Positions 63,962 through 64,000 of a DNA stretch of 64,000 bases are shown piece by piece. The position numbers were made by a program, and so were the translations under genes. Within the stretch, counting starts at the first letter, position 1. Every line of letters starts with the position of its first letter. The notes below the pieces were generated by a model that was not told the origin of the DNA, ran no database searches, and saw only the letters and a list, made by a program, of their open reading frames with translations. Source of the DNA: Whitmania pigra (taxonomy: Eukaryota; Annelida; Clitellata; Hirudinida; Haemopidae); the NCBI GenBank assembly GCA_021613335.1, contig JAJTWR010000456.1, forward strand, positions 98,501-162,500, written 5' to 3'.

Positions 63962-64000
63962 ATGAAGAGAATAATGATCAGCTGCTTTTTCGTTCTGTTG
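63962..64000 (+). CDS. Antistasin-like secreted peptide B, truncated by window end
   Basis: Only the first 13 codons are inside the window. They match the signal peptide of gene A except for the last codon (TTG instead of ATG). With the shared promoter and intron layout this is a recent tandem paralog. Its remaining exons lie beyond position 64000. Confidence 0.75.
   Translation, partial: MKRIMISCFFVLL

Overview
This is AT-rich eukaryotic (metazoan) DNA with many short introns, multi-exon genes and abundant simple repeats. Ten-cysteine antistasin-type inhibitor genes, a single-domain secreted-type ACE (M2 peptidase), a canonical 284-residue tropomyosin frame, an UNC-104/KIF1A kinesin and an interstitial TTAGGG run together suggest a lophotrochozoan, most likely an annelid and probably a leech. 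The taxon is an inference from gene families; nothing in the window proves it.

Layout. 1-4280: no clear gene apart from the tropomyosin 5' region. 4281-11444 (+): tropomyosin in nine exons. 12484-24781 (-): a complete unc-104/KIF1A kinesin-3 gene that I could assemble in 42 phase-consistent exons (1680 aa); it converges tail-to-tail with tropomyosin. 26633-28037 (+): a type I membrane protein with one EGF domain. 28565-30582 (+): a secreted antistasin-domain protein with a tandemly duplicated domain exon. 31786-32102 (-): a small two-exon membrane protein, hidden because neither exon is a long ORF. 32195/32650-36534 (+): ACE-like metallopeptidase. 40333-46905 (-): a large secreted protein with two von Willebrand A domains, a Thr-rich linker and four FWG-type repeats, with its likely promoter near 48.7 kb. 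48.9-59.9 kb: no gene seen; trinucleotide arrays, minisatellites and one large inverted repeat. 60438-61154 (+): a one-domain antistasin-like secreted peptide. 63962-end (+): the start of a tandem paralog of it, with duplicated promoter and 5' intron.

The genes are ordinary nuclear genes and not an operon. Tropomyosin (muscle/cytoskeleton) and KIF1A (axonal vesicle transport) are housekeeping or tissue genes. The antistasin-like genes, the ACE and the VWA protein are secreted or membrane-anchored and fit an extracellular/secretory biology. The least expected observations are five GC-AG introns in the kinesin gene, a lost splice donor in a duplicated antistasin exon, the hidden small membrane gene, the VWA/FWG protein with no family I recognise, and a ~1.3-1.4 kb inverted repeat lying inside one copy of the tandem antistasin unit.
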